A stretch of 64,000 bases of DNA from Bacillus andreraoultii (GTDB lineage Bacteria > Bacillota > Bacilli > Bacillales > Caldibacillaceae). The number at the start of each line of letters is the position of its first letter. Position 1 is the first letter of the stretch. The stretch covers positions 293,876 to 357,875 of the forward strand of contig NZ_LN868937.1 of NCBI RefSeq assembly GCF_001244735.1, in the 5' to 3' direction. Positions 51,041 to 60,587 of the stretch are shown piece after piece. A program made the position numbers and the translations under genes. Under the pieces are notes generated by a model. The model ran no database searches, was not told where the DNA came from, and saw only the letters and a program-made list of their open reading frames with translations.

Positions 51041-51853
51041 ATGGAATATTCAATCGTATTAAAAAATGTTACAAAGAAGTATAAGATGTATAAAAGTAAT
51101 AAGGAAAAAATGCTTGATTTAATCCTTCCACAAGGATATGGTGAAGACTTCTATGCTGTTCAAAATATAAGTTTTACAGCTAGTCCAGGGGATGTTGTTG
51201 GTATCGTAGGAATAAACGGTGCAGGTAAATCAACATTATCAAATCTCATAACAGGTATAACATCTCCTACTTATGGAGAAATTCAAATAAATGGTCAAGC
51301 TTCGTTAATTGCAATAAATTCGGGATTGAATAATAATCTAACGGGGCTTGAAAACATTGAACTAAAGTGCCTAATGCTAGGATTTGATAAAAAGCAAATT
51401 CGAGAATTAACACCAAAAATCATTGATTTTGCTGATATTGGAAACTTTATCGACCAACCTGTAAAAAAATATTCTAGTGGTATGAAATCAAGACTTGGTT
51501 TTGCAATTTCGGTTAATATCGATCCAGATATTTTAGTCATTGATGAAGCTTTATCTGTTGGTGACCAAACCTTTGCGAATAAATGTTTAGCAAAGATGGA
51601 TGAGTTTAAACATACAGGTAAAACAATCTTTTTCATTAGTCATTCCAATAGACAAGTGAAGCAATTTTGTAATAAGGCAATATGGTTAGAAGCAGGCGAA
51701 ATAAGAGAGTACGATGCAGTGAATACAGTATTAAATAATTACCAAAAATTCTTGGAAGATTTTAAAGCAATGTCTGCAGAAGAACAGAAAAAATATAAAG
51801 AAATGATTTTAGAAAAACGTAGTAAGGGTACGGGTGCCTTACAAAAGAGGTAA
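51041..51853 (+). CDS. tagH: Teichoic acid ABC transporter ATPase TagH (short form)
   Basis: ATPase that powers export of teichoic acid through TagG. 270 aa: Walker A GINGAGKST, Q-loop region, signature KYSSGMKSRLGFA, Walker B ILVIDEALSVGD, and the H-loop FISHSN. It has the Wzt/TagH-type insertion with GLNNNLTGLENIELKC. It lacks the long C-terminal extracytoplasmic extension of B. subtilis TagH (about 527 aa) and is close to the ~264-aa S. aureus TarH form. Own promoter, so it is regulated apart from tagG. Confidence 0.92.
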   Translation: MEYSIVLKNVTKKYKMYKSNKEKMLDLILPQGYGEDFYAVQNISFTASPGDVVGIVGINGAGKSTLSNLITGITSPTYGEIQINGQASLIAINSGLNNNLTGLENIELKCLMLGFDKKQIRELTPKIIDFADIGNFIDQPVKKYSSGMKSRLGFAISVNIDPDILVIDEALSVGDQTFANKCLAKMDEFKHTGKTIFFISHSNRQVKQFCNKAIWLEAGEIREYDAVNTVLNNYQKFLEDFKAMSAEEQKKYKEMILEKRSKGTGALQKR

Positions 51854-51895
51854 CGAACTTAACTGACTCAGGTTAAAGGCAATATAAATATTATC

Positions 51896-51923
51896 TTAAA
51901 TATTCGACAAAATATGCTATAAT
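51896..51923 (+). promoter_or_regulatory. Probable extended -10 promoter of the giant transferase gene
   Basis: TGCTATAAT (TATAAT at 51918-51923) with TTAAAT 16 bases upstream. Confidence 0.5.
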
Positions 51924-51984
51924 AATGCAGTTATATATAGACGAAAATTCTAAAATTCGGTTCTGAAAAGGAGTAGCATAAGGC

Positions 51985-54900
51985 GTGAACAAAAAGGTAC
52001 TAAAACGAAGAATTAACTTTATAAAAGATCCCATTCAGAATTACTTTGTTAAGGAAAATCATAAACGCGTTAATGTTTACGCTAAGTATTATGATCAATT
52101 GGATATTGAAAAGAACACAATTTTATATGAAAGTCGTGACGGAAATAGTATTACTGACAGTCCGTACGCAATCTTTAAGTATTTATTAAACAATCCGCAA
52201 TTTAAAGAGTACGTTCATATTTGGTCGGTACAAGATTTTGATGCATTAGATCCAGTAATATCAAAATATAAAAGTATCCCGAATGTTAAATTTGTAAAGA
52301 GAAATTCTAAGGATTATATAAAATACTTAGCTTCCTGTGAATATGTAATCAATAATTCAACATTTCAATCTTTTTACATTCATAAAGAGGGGCAAAAGTA
52401 CATAAATACTTGGCACGGAACTCCATTAAAACATATGGGCTTTGACATTCCAGGTAGCCCAGCACTATCGCAAAATGTATTAAGGAATTTTTTATCAGCA
52501 GACTATATATTAAGTCCGAATCCTCATACAACAAAGGTTTTTACCGAAAGTTATAAATTAGATGGACTTTATGAAGGGAAAATTATCGAGGCAGGATATC
52601 CAAGGATTGACCTAACGTTAAACACGAATCGAGAAGCATTTATTAATGAATTGTATTCGGCAGGATTAGAAATTGACCGACAAAAGAAAAATATTTTATA
52701 TGCTCCTACGTGGAAAGGAACTAATGTATCTCAAGCAAATAACGATGTATTACAAATTATTGCCGATATGAAGGCGTTAGAAGAAAAGGTTGGTAAAGAT
52801 TATAATATACTTGTAAAAGTTCATCCGTTTCTCTATAAGCAAGCCCTTCAATACCCTGAACTAGAAAAGAAACTTGTGCCTGACTATATAGATCCAAATG
52901 AATTACAAGCGGTTGTTGATATTTTAATAACTGACTACTCAAGTATCTTCTTTGATTTCCTTGTTACAGGTCGACCGATATTATTTTATACTTGGGATGC
53001 TGATGTATATAGTGAGGAAAGAGGCCAGTATATTTCTAATGAAGATTTGCCAGGTCCAATTCTTTACACTTGTAAAGAATTGATAGAAGCAATTCAAAAC
53101 ATTGATGCAGTTGAAAAGGATTACCAAAAGAATTATGTTAATATGCAAAAACAATTTACAAAATATGAAGATGGTAAGGTTACTGAACGAATTGTTAATG
53201 CGATCTTTAATGAACAATTTAATGATGTTCAAGTTGTTACATGTTTGAATCCAGAAAAAGAGAAAATCCTCATTTACCCTGGGGGATTAAGAGATAATGG
53301 TATTACATCATCTTATATAAATTTAATGAACAATATTGATTTTAACCGTTTCGATGTCACTTGTTTTACACAAGCACCTAAATCAGAAGAAATTTTAAAA
53401 AATATGAATCGAGTAAATAAAAATGTCCGTTTCCTATTTAAACCAGGATTACCGGCCTTTTCACTTTGGGAAATTTATAAAGATAAATTTGTTCATAATC
53501 GTGGAGAAAGAGGATATTTAGGAAAAAAATTATATCCAGAAAAAGCTTATGAACGGGAACAAAAACGTTTATTTGGGAATACCCACTTTGATTATGCAAT
53601 TGATTTTAGTGGTTACAGTTTATACTGGGCAAAATACCTGCTTGCGACAGATGCTAAAAGTAAAATTTGCTTTATGCATAATGATCTACTTTCAGACAGT
53701 GAAAGGAAAATTAATGGGAAGCGACCACATAGAATTAACTTAAGAGGTTTGTTCTCGGTCTATCATCGCTTTGACAAACTTGTTAGTGTTTCAAAAGGCA
53801 CAATGGAATTAAACCGGAAAAATCTTATAGAATATGCGGATTACGATAAGTTTGACTATGTTTTAAATACGATAAATCCTGAAAAAATCCTTCAAATTCA
53901 TACCGAAGATGAGATAGAAAATGAAAGTGAATTGAATAATATTGAAACTGAAAATCTGAAATCAAATGCAATATTGGTAAATGTAAAAGAATTTCCTGTT
54001 TGGAATACACTCCCAGGCTTTTTAAATGCAAGGAAATTTACATTAGATGATACGTTTGAAAATGCTCATATTTCAGTAATAAGAATGGCAACCGTTAATG
54101 ATCAGCTTTTGTTTAAATTCACCTACAATCATCAAGTAATTGGCTGGATTGATAGTCGCGCGGTAGAATTAACGTATGACGAAATTATCTCTGAAACCGA
54201 AGTAGACAAATTAGGTATGGTGTCGAATGTACGAGGTCACCAAATTTGGATGAAGCCTTACAAGATGGAAGATAATATCAAGGTTTCCGGGGCACATGAA
54301 TATAAAGGGATTATTGTATCTATCGATAAGGAAATCGAGACAATTCATGGAATATACTGCAGAATTAATATAAAAGGAAAGAGAATTGGATGGATAGATA
54401 ATCGTGCAATAAAGATCTTCAATAGGTGTACCATTTTAGAGGATATGAGGTCATTTACAAAATTTAAGATTAATATGCTCCGTAAATGGCTGATTTCAAG
54501 AAATTACGGAGATTACCGTGGCTTTATAAACAATCTAGAGAATCGAACACTTGAGGAATCTACCTTTGACGAAAAAACTTTTGCAAAGATTGCCAACCCA
54601 GGAACGGAAAAGATTTGGACTAAGGCTTATCCAAATTACAATACGAAAGAAAAGGCAGCGGCTGTTGATTATCAAAATGAAATTGCAGAGATTAAAAAGA
54701 TACACAAAACGAAGGCAGGAACCTACTATAATTTTAGTATTGCAGGTAAAATAAGTGGGTGGTTAAAAGAAGAGGTATTTGAAATTATCGATGAACCAAT
54801 TTTAATAAATGAGAAGAAATTATTAGAAGAGGCAAAATTTATTACGAATGGGCCACATGATGTATGGGATAATTACTTTGGTTCTGGAGAGGCAAAGCAA

Positions 54901-55587
54901 TTACATTTAAATGGTGATACTGTTGTGACTGTTACGAAAGAGGCCGTATCTACTACAGGGAATTATCTATTTATTGAGTTGGATGGAAAAGAACTTGGTT
55001 GGGTTCGGAAGGGTGATTTAGAAATTACAGACATTCTTGGTCTTCAAGTAGAAGGACAATTTATTTCGTATCCAAATAAGAATGATTTAAACTTTGTCAA
55101 TATGGGACGGCTATCCCCAGAAAAGGCACAAGGTAATTTGATAGAAGCCTTTGCAAAATTCCATCATGATGTTCCAAATAGTAAGCTATATATTTTAGGG
55201 AAAGGTCCTCTAAAAGACGATTTGCAGTCTTTAATCAACAAACTTGGATTAAATGATTCGGTCTTTCTGATGGGGCAACTTGACAATCCGTTTCCATTTA
55301 TTAAAAGATGTGACTGTTTTGTACTTTCTTCCCATTATGAAGGTCAGCCGATGGTACTACTGGAATCCATGACACTTGGAATGAAAATTGTCGCCACAGA
55401 TATTGTTGCCAACCGAACTGTGTTAGAGAATGGTAGGTATGGATATTTAGTCGAGGATAGTGTTGAAGGTTTAGTAGAGGGATTAGAATATATCGCAAAT
55501 CATCCTAATTATCAACCAGAATCATTTGATTATAAAACATACAATGAAGAAGCAATGCAAACATTTTTAAAAGCATTAAATGGCTAA
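51985..55587 (+). CDS. Giant fusion: CDP-glycerol glycerophosphotransferase plus GT-B glycosyltransferase split by GW-like modules
   Basis: 1200 aa, no signal peptide. Residues ~1-415: TagF/TagB-type CDP-glycerol glycerophosphotransferase (NTWHGTPLKHMGFDI, YAPTWKGTN, LVKVHPF, LITDYSSIFFDFLV). Residues ~425-640: N-terminal Rossmann half of a GT-B/GT4 enzyme (ILIYPGGLRDNGITSSYINL, LNTINPEKIL). Residues ~655-1015: four GW-like modules, each ending GW (IGWIDSRAVEL, IGWIDNRAIKI, SGWLKEEVFEI, LGWVRKGDLEI). Residues ~1030-1200: C-terminal GT4 half (NMGRLSPEKAQGNLIEAF, YILGKGPLKDD, SSHYEGQPMVLLESM). So the GW block sits between the two halves of one glycosyltransferase. Probably polymerises and glycosylates a glycerol-phosphate chain; substrates are inferred. 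GTG start behind AAAAGGAG. Confidence 0.88.
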   Translation: MNKKVLKRRINFIKDPIQNYFVKENHKRVNVYAKYYDQLDIEKNTILYESRDGNSITDSPYAIFKYLLNNPQFKEYVHIWSVQDFDALDPVISKYKSIPNVKFVKRNSKDYIKYLASCEYVINNSTFQSFYIHKEGQKYINTWHGTPLKHMGFDIPGSPALSQNVLRNFLSADYILSPNPHTTKVFTESYKLDGLYEGKIIEAGYPRIDLTLNTNREAFINELYSAGLEIDRQKKNILYAPTWKGTNVSQANNDVLQIIADMKALEEKVGKDYNILVKVHPFLYKQALQYPELEKKLVPDYIDPNELQAVVDILITDYSSIFFDFLVTGRPILFYTWDADVYSEERGQYISNEDLPGPILYTCKELIEAIQNIDAVEKDYQKNYVNMQKQFTKYEDGKVTERIVNAIFNEQFNDVQVVTCLNPEKEKILIYPGGLRDNGITSSYINLMNNIDFNRFDVTCFTQAPKSEEILKNMNRVNKNVRFLFKPGLPAFSLWEIYKDKFVHNRGERGYLGKKLYPEKAYEREQKRLFGNTHFDYAIDFSGYSLYWAKYLLATDAKSKICFMHNDLLSDSERKINGKRPHRINLRGLFSVYHRFDKLVSVSKGTMELNRKNLIEYADYDKFDYVLNTINPEKILQIHTEDEIENESELNNIETENLKSNAILVNVKEFPVWNTLPGFLNARKFTLDDTFENAHISVIRMATVNDQLLFKFTYNHQVIGWIDSRAVELTYDEIISETEVDKLGMVSNVRGHQIWMKPYKMEDNIKVSGAHEYKGIIVSIDKEIETIHGIYCRINIKGKRIGWIDNRAIKIFNRCTILEDMRSFTKFKINMLRKWLISRNYGDYRGFINNLENRTLEESTFDEKTFAKIANPGTEKIWTKAYPNYNTKEKAAAVDYQNEIAEIKKIHKTKAGTYYNFSIAGKISGWLKEEVFEIIDEPILINEKKLLEEAKFITNGPHDVWDNYFGSGEAKQLHLNGDTVVTVTKEAVSTTGNYLFIELDGKELGWVRKGDLEITDILGLQVEGQFISYPNKNDLNFVNMGRLSPEKAQGNLIEAFAKFHHDVPNSKLYILGKGPLKDDLQSLINKLGLNDSVFLMGQLDNPFPFIKRCDCFVLSSHYEGQPMVLLESMTLGMKIVATDIVANRTVLENGRYGYLVEDSVEGLVEGLEYIANHPNYQPESFDYKTYNEEAMQTFLKALNG

Positions 55588-55596
55588 AAATTTAGT

Positions 55597-55645
55597 AATG
55601 TCGCAAATTTACCCATTATTGGGAGCAAGTTTGCGACATTTTTTG
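55597..55645 (+). terminator. Terminator of the giant transferase gene
   Basis: AATGTCGCAAA / TTTGCGACATT perfect 11-bp stem, long loop, TTTTT. Confidence 0.85.
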
Positions 55646-55788
55646 TATAAACGGCAATGAATGTTGTTAACTTAAGAATACCAACTGGTGTAGTCGTTGT
55701 GACTCCTAATAATAAATTTACCAAATTACAATATTGTATACAGCTTTTTCAAGTTTCAAATAAATACCTAGCCTAACAAATAAAACCA

Positions 55789-55816
55789 TTCAAAAATTGT
55801 AGGATTGTGTTATAAT
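55789..55816 (+). promoter_or_regulatory. Promoter of tagD-tagB-tagF
   Basis: TGTTATAAT extended -10 (TATAAT 55811-55816) with TTCAAA 16 bases upstream at 55789-55794. Confidence 0.55.
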
Positions 55817-55902
55817 TTATACGGATTGAGTAATTAATAGAAGATACAAAAAAGCAAAAGATAAAATAGAGATGAACCAACATATAAGCGAGGGTGGAAC
55901 AA

Positions 55903-56301
55903 ATGAAAAAGGTACTTACTTACGGTACGTTTGATTTACTACATCATGGCCATATCAATTTATTGCGTCGGGCGAAGGAATTGGGCGATTATTTAGTTGT
56001 TGGCATATCCAGTGACGAATTTAATCGAATTAAAGGAAAAAAGTCTTATTATAGCTATGAAGAACGGAAATTGATTTTGGAAGCAATTCGCTATGTTGAT
56101 GAAGTGATTCCTGAACATACGTGGGAACAAAAAGTGGAAGATGTGCAAAAACACAATATTGATGTGTTTGTTATGGGGGATGACTGGAAAGGTAAATTTG
56201 ATTTCCTTAGTGAATATTGTGACGTCGTCTATTTACCTCGAACAGTTGGCATTTCTACAACACAGATTAAAAAGGAATTGAAGGCAGCGAATAATGGTTA
56301 G
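55903..56301 (+). CDS. tagD: Glycerol-3-phosphate cytidylyltransferase TagD
   Basis: Makes CDP-glycerol, the donor for poly(glycerol phosphate) teichoic acid. 132 aa: YGTFDLLHHGHINLLRRAKE with the HxGH motif, and the C-terminal RTVGISTTQIKKEL containing ISTT. Nearly colinear with B. subtilis TagD (129 aa). The ATG at 55903 matches the family N-terminus (MKKVLTYGTFD) and is well spaced from GAGGGTGG; an upstream GTG overlaps that site. It overlaps tagB by 8 bases. Confidence 0.96.
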   Translation: MKKVLTYGTFDLLHHGHINLLRRAKELGDYLVVGISSDEFNRIKGKKSYYSYEERKLILEAIRYVDEVIPEHTWEQKVEDVQKHNIDVFVMGDDWKGKFDFLSEYCDVVYLPRTVGISTTQIKKELKAANNG

Positions 56302-57493
56302 GGAATTGCTAATTTCCATTTACTTGATATTTTATCGAGTTTTATTTACGATTTTTCGATTGTTTCCTATAAAGGATAAAATTGTGTTCGTTGCCAGTTT
56401 TACGGATAACAATTTGTATATTTATCGAGAATTAGAGAGAAAACAATTTCCAGGGGAAGTTGTTTTTCTTTGTAAAAAAAGTTGTTTGGCGAGTATCGAG
56501 AAGTCCGTTTCGGTGCCAGTGTATGCAATTGAGACGGGTAAGCTGTTGGACGAAATAAAGGCTGCTTATCATTTAATGACGGCGAAAACAGTGATTGTTG
56601 ATAATTATTATGGCTTTTTAGCGGTGGCTAATTTTCGACGAGATGTGGAATGTATTCAAATATGGCATGCTGTTGGGGCAGTAAAAAATTTTGGTTATTT
56701 AGATCCAATGGCAGCTACACGCTCAAAACGAGCACAACAGCGATTTTCAGCTGTCTATCGTCGCTTTCATAAAATAGTCGTAGGTTCAGATATATTTGCA
56801 GAAATATTTATGAAGGCTTTTGGAGCGAATGAAGATCAGTTTTTACGTTTTGGGTATCCGCGGACAGATTTCTTTTTTCAAACGGACTTACATGAGGATA
56901 GAAAGGCAAAGTTTTTTAAAAAGTATCCGATGTACAAAAATAAAAAGATTATTTTATATGCCCCAACATTTCGACCGAATATGGAAGATAATCAATTGGT
57001 GCTTGATATCGAGGAAATGTACAAACAATTAAAAGACGAGTATGTTCTCTTTATTCGGATGCATCCAAGTGTTGAATTACCTGAGTTAGAAAACTTACAG
57101 GATAAGGATTTTGTCGTAAACTTTTCAAAAGGTCCATCGATTAACGATTTATTACTTGTTTCCGACTATTTAATTACAGATTACTCATCAATCCCATTCG
57201 AATACGTGATATTAAATAAACCAATAATTTTTTATCCGTATGACCTGGAAGAATACGAGAAAAACCCAGGACTTTGGGATATTTATGAAAACATTGTTCC
57301 TGGACCAATTGCTTATAAAACAAAAGAAGTTATTTCTATCATTCTGCTAAATGATTTTCCTTTTGACGCTTATCGTAGTTTCAAAGTAGAATGGAACGAG
57401 TATAATAATGGTAGGTCTTCGCAAAACATGGTGAATTACTTATTTGAACGCCATCTTATAGAGGGTACGTTCATCAAAGGTAAAGGATTTTGA
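56294..57493 (+). CDS. tagB: CDP-glycerol glycerophosphotransferase, TagB-like primase
   Basis: 399 aa. An N-terminal amphipathic/membrane-binding helix (LLISIYLIFYRVLFTIFRLF) precedes the transferase domain with catalytic His motifs IQIWHAVGAVKNFGY and FIRMHPS, YAPTFRPN and DYLITDYSSIPFEY. Size and the WHAVGA (rather than WHGTPLK) motif fit TagB, which adds the first glycerol phosphate to the linkage disaccharide. Translationally coupled to tagD through an 8-base overlap and separated by only three bases from the next gene. Confidence 0.85.
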   Translation: MVRELLISIYLIFYRVLFTIFRLFPIKDKIVFVASFTDNNLYIYRELERKQFPGEVVFLCKKSCLASIEKSVSVPVYAIETGKLLDEIKAAYHLMTAKTVIVDNYYGFLAVANFRRDVECIQIWHAVGAVKNFGYLDPMAATRSKRAQQRFSAVYRRFHKIVVGSDIFAEIFMKAFGANEDQFLRFGYPRTDFFFQTDLHEDRKAKFFKKYPMYKNKKIILYAPTFRPNMEDNQLVLDIEEMYKQLKDEYVLFIRMHPSVELPELENLQDKDFVVNFSKGPSINDLLLVSDYLITDYSSIPFEYVILNKPIIFYPYDLEEYEKNPGLWDIYENIVPGPIAYKTKEVISIILLNDFPFDAYRSFKVEWNEYNNGRSSQNMVNYLFERHLIEGTFIKGKGF

Positions 57494-57496
57494 TAT

Positions 57497-58678
57497 ATGA
57501 TAAAAAATATAATAACAAAAATACTTATCAAAGGATATAAGATACTATTTAAAGTCGTTGGACTATTTCCAGCCCGTCCAAAGTCAATTATGTTTGAAAG
57601 TTTTTTAGGAAAGCAATATAGCGATAATCCGAGAGCAATTTATGAATATGTAAAGGAAAACTATCCCGATTACAAATTGTATTGGAGTGTGGACCCGCGA
57701 TTTATGACGAACTTCACCGGTAAGGATCTTAATATTGTTCCTCGGTTTTCGGTGAAGTGGTTATTTGTAATGGCTTCCGCAAAATATTGGGTTGTCAATA
57801 GTCGTCTTCCGTTATGGATTCCGAAACCGAAACATACCATTTATTTACAGACATGGCACGGAACACCATTAAAGCGTTTGGCTGTGGACATGGATGAAGT
57901 GTACATGCCAGGGACTAAAACAGACAAATATAAACAGAATTTCTTAAGGGAAGCTTCGAATTGGGATTACTTAATCTCGCCGAATGCTTATTCCTCGGAA
58001 ATTTTCCGTCGTGCATTTGCGTTTGACCGGGAGATGATTGAGTCGGGTTATCCGCGGAATGATTATTTATATAGTCATAATAATGAAGGTGAAATTCGTA
58101 GACTCAAGGAAAAATACGGCATCCCACTTGATAAAAAAGTGATTTTATACGCACCGACATGGCGGGATGATCAATATTACGCCAAGGGTAAGTATAAGTT
58201 TGACCTAGAACTTGATTTGAACCGGATGCGTGATGTTTTCGGTGATAAGTATGTCGTGCTTTTGCGTCTGCACTATTTAGTTGCATCTCAAATTGATGTC
58301 TCGGCATATGATGGTTTTGCTTTTGATTTTTCTCACCATGCCGATATTCGTGAGTTGTATTTGGTAGCGGATATTTTATTAACGGATTATTCATCTGTTT
58401 TCTTTGACTATGCGAATTTGAAGCGGCCGATGATTTTCTTCGTGTACGATATAGATGATTATCGAGATCGGTTGCGTGGATTTTATTTTGATTTTGAAGC
58501 GAAGGCTCCTGGCCCATTGGTTAAGACGACAGATGAAGTGATTGAAGAGATTAAGAAATTGGAGGCTAATGGTTACGAATTGCCAGCTGAGTTCGATCAT
58601 TTTTACGAAATCTTCTGTGCGTGGGAGGACGGACAAGCCTCAAAGCGAGTTGTTGAAAAGCTACTTGGTGTTAAATAG
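57497..58678 (+). CDS. tagF: CDP-glycerol glycerophosphotransferase, TagF-like polymerase (short)
   Basis: 393 aa: an N-terminal membrane-binding helix (IKNIITKILIKGYKILFKVV), then the transferase domain with QTWHGTPLKRLAVDMDEV, YAPTWRDDQYY, LLRLHYLV and ADILLTDYSSVFFDYANLKR. It corresponds to the catalytic half of B. subtilis TagF (746 aa), which extends the poly(glycerol phosphate) chain; the N-terminal half of that protein is absent. With the giant enzyme upstream there are three transferases of this fold, so exact division of labour (primer, polymerase, other polymer) is uncertain. Confidence 0.85.
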   Translation: MIKNIITKILIKGYKILFKVVGLFPARPKSIMFESFLGKQYSDNPRAIYEYVKENYPDYKLYWSVDPRFMTNFTGKDLNIVPRFSVKWLFVMASAKYWVVNSRLPLWIPKPKHTIYLQTWHGTPLKRLAVDMDEVYMPGTKTDKYKQNFLREASNWDYLISPNAYSSEIFRRAFAFDREMIESGYPRNDYLYSHNNEGEIRRLKEKYGIPLDKKVILYAPTWRDDQYYAKGKYKFDLELDLNRMRDVFGDKYVVLLRLHYLVASQIDVSAYDGFAFDFSHHADIRELYLVADILLTDYSSVFFDYANLKRPMIFFVYDIDDYRDRLRGFYFDFEAKAPGPLVKTTDEVIEEIKKLEANGYELPAEFDHFYEIFCAWEDGQASKRVVEKLLGVK

Positions 58679-58688
58679 TGTCTTATCT

Positions 58689-58730
58689 AAGGTTGGATCT
58701 TTGCATTCGTGTAAGGTTCAGCCTTTTTTC
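58689..58730 (+). terminator. Terminator of the tagDBF operon
   Basis: AAGGTTGGATC / GGTTCAGCCTT stem with wobble pairs, followed by TTTTTTC. Confidence 0.75.
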
Positions 58731-58874
58731 TTTGGTTTGTTCTAGTTCGGTGCTGATTTTCTATTTTTGATACTAGGCAGCTATGGAGTTTTGTAAACTT
58801 CTCTTTAGTTCACATGTTTATTTTCAATGCTTTTACAAAAACTATGGTGTACATAGATGTTTAGGAGGGACACC

Positions 58875-60524
58875 ATGGGAAAAGGTATACGTGTGAGAAT
58901 CGCGGTGGTGTTGGCTGTACTCTTTTTTGGAGTGAGTTTGCCCACATTATTTGCGGAGGAGCAAGATACATATGCACTATCAATTATTCATACAAACGAT
59001 ACACACGCTCATCTGGATACGATTGCTAATCGAGTAACAGCGGTGAAGTGGTTGCGGGAGATTCGGCCAGATGCGCTCTTACTCGATGCGGGCGATGTAT
59101 TTCAAGGGACATTATATTTTCATGCTTTTAAAGGACAGGCCGACGTCAAATTTATGAATATCATGAAATATGATGCGATGACATTTGGGAATCATGAATT
59201 TGATCTTGGTGCGACAAAAGAAGGTCATGATGCGTTAGTGAACTTTGTTAAGGCGGCAAAGTTTCCGTTCGTTAGTGCGAATGTAGATTTTTCTAAAGAC
59301 CCGAAATTCCACCGGTTGTTTTATGATCGAATCGTGACGAATCCAAAAAAGGGGAAAATTTATAGAGGAATAGTGAAGAAAAAGAATGGTGAGCGGATTG
59401 GGATTTTTGGCCTAACGACGGAAAAAACTGTGAACATGTCGAGCCCAGCACCGATTGAGTTTGAAAATTACTTAGAAGAGGCGGAAAAAGCTGTACAGGA
59501 CTTTGAAGAAATGGGTGTGAATAAAATTATCGTATTATCGCATCTTGGCTATGATGATGGCGATGTGAATGATGTGACTTTGGCGAAAAGGGTACAGGGT
59601 ATTGATGTAATCGTAGGTGGTCATACGCATACGACATTGAAAAAACCAGTAGTGATTAGAAAAGATGCGGCTGGTAAGGAAAAGGAGCCGACAGTCATCG
59701 TTCAAACAGGGTCACGGAATACAAATATTGGGCTGCTTGATGTCGAGTTTAATCGTGAAGGTGTTGTTAAAAATGTAGATGGTGGTCTGTTTCCGGTAGC
59801 TGATTTTCCAAGTGACCGTAAAGCGAGCAAATTGTTGAAGAAGTATAAGGAAAAAGTAGACGATGTTGCGGATGACGATATCGGTTTAAAGTTGAAGAAA
59901 CCGTTAGCGAATCCGCGACTTGGCGATGGTGACCGTACGAGTGTAAGAAGTAATGAAACGATACTTGGAAATTTAATTACAGACGGCATGTTGCAGGCGG
60001 CGAAAAAAGAAGATAGGGAAGTAAGTTTGGCGTTGCTGAACGGGGGAGGAATTCGTTCGGAAATTGATGCTGGTCCAGTTACGACAGGAGATGTGATTAA
60101 AGTACTTCCGTTTAGCGATACATTAGTCATTACGGAACTGGCGGGTGCGGATTTGAAGAAGATTTTTGAAATGAGTGTTCGAAATGTCCCGCGGGAAAAT
60201 AGTGGATTTTTGCATATCGCAGGAGGAAAAATAGAGTTTGATTCATCTAAGCAGGCAGGGGAACGAGTTAAGAATGTGTATGTGAAGAAGGGTCGCGGTT
60301 TTGTTGAAGTCGAGGATGATGCTGTGTATAAGATTGTGACGAATTCGTATTTAGCTCGCGGTGGAGAAGGTTATGAACCGTTTGCCGAGAGTTATAAGGC
60401 TGGGAAGATGGTGGATCTTGGGATTACCGATTGGGAAAATTTCCGCGAGTATTTGTCACAGTTGGAAAACGTGCCGAATAAGGTGGACGGCCGAGTCGTG
60501 GACGTTCGAAAAAAGAAGAAGTAG
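58875..60524 (+). CDS. Secreted 5'-nucleotidase / 2',3'-cyclic phosphodiesterase family protein
   Basis: 549 aa. Signal peptide (~1-27, ending LPTLFAEE). A metallophosphatase domain with all dinuclear metal motifs (IIHTNDTHAHLD, LLDAGDVFQG, FGNHEFDLG, VLSHLGYDDGD, GGHTHTT), then the 5'-nucleotidase C-terminal domain (LLNGGGIRSEI, GDVIKVLPFSDTL, TNSYLARGGEGY). No LPxTG or membrane anchor at the Lys-rich end, so it is probably released or held by charge. Likely salvages phosphate or nucleosides. The start is ATG 58875 behind AGGAGGG. Monocistronic, and followed by a long hairpin array. Confidence 0.92.
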   Translation: MGKGIRVRIAVVLAVLFFGVSLPTLFAEEQDTYALSIIHTNDTHAHLDTIANRVTAVKWLREIRPDALLLDAGDVFQGTLYFHAFKGQADVKFMNIMKYDAMTFGNHEFDLGATKEGHDALVNFVKAAKFPFVSANVDFSKDPKFHRLFYDRIVTNPKKGKIYRGIVKKKNGERIGIFGLTTEKTVNMSSPAPIEFENYLEEAEKAVQDFEEMGVNKIIVLSHLGYDDGDVNDVTLAKRVQGIDVIVGGHTHTTLKKPVVIRKDAAGKEKEPTVIVQTGSRNTNIGLLDVEFNREGVVKNVDGGLFPVADFPSDRKASKLLKKYKEKVDDVADDDIGLKLKKPLANPRLGDGDRTSVRSNETILGNLITDGMLQAAKKEDREVSLALLNGGGIRSEIDAGPVTTGDVIKVLPFSDTLVITELAGADLKKIFEMSVRNVPRENSGFLHIAGGKIEFDSSKQAGERVKNVYVKKGRGFVEVEDDAVYKIVTNSYLARGGEGYEPFAESYKAGKMVDLGITDWENFREYLSQLENVPNKVDGRVVDVRKKKK

Positions 60525-60587
60525 TGTGAGGTTCATGGAATAGCTTTGGTGAGGTATGTGAAAGGCAGAATTCGTTTGTTGATATGG

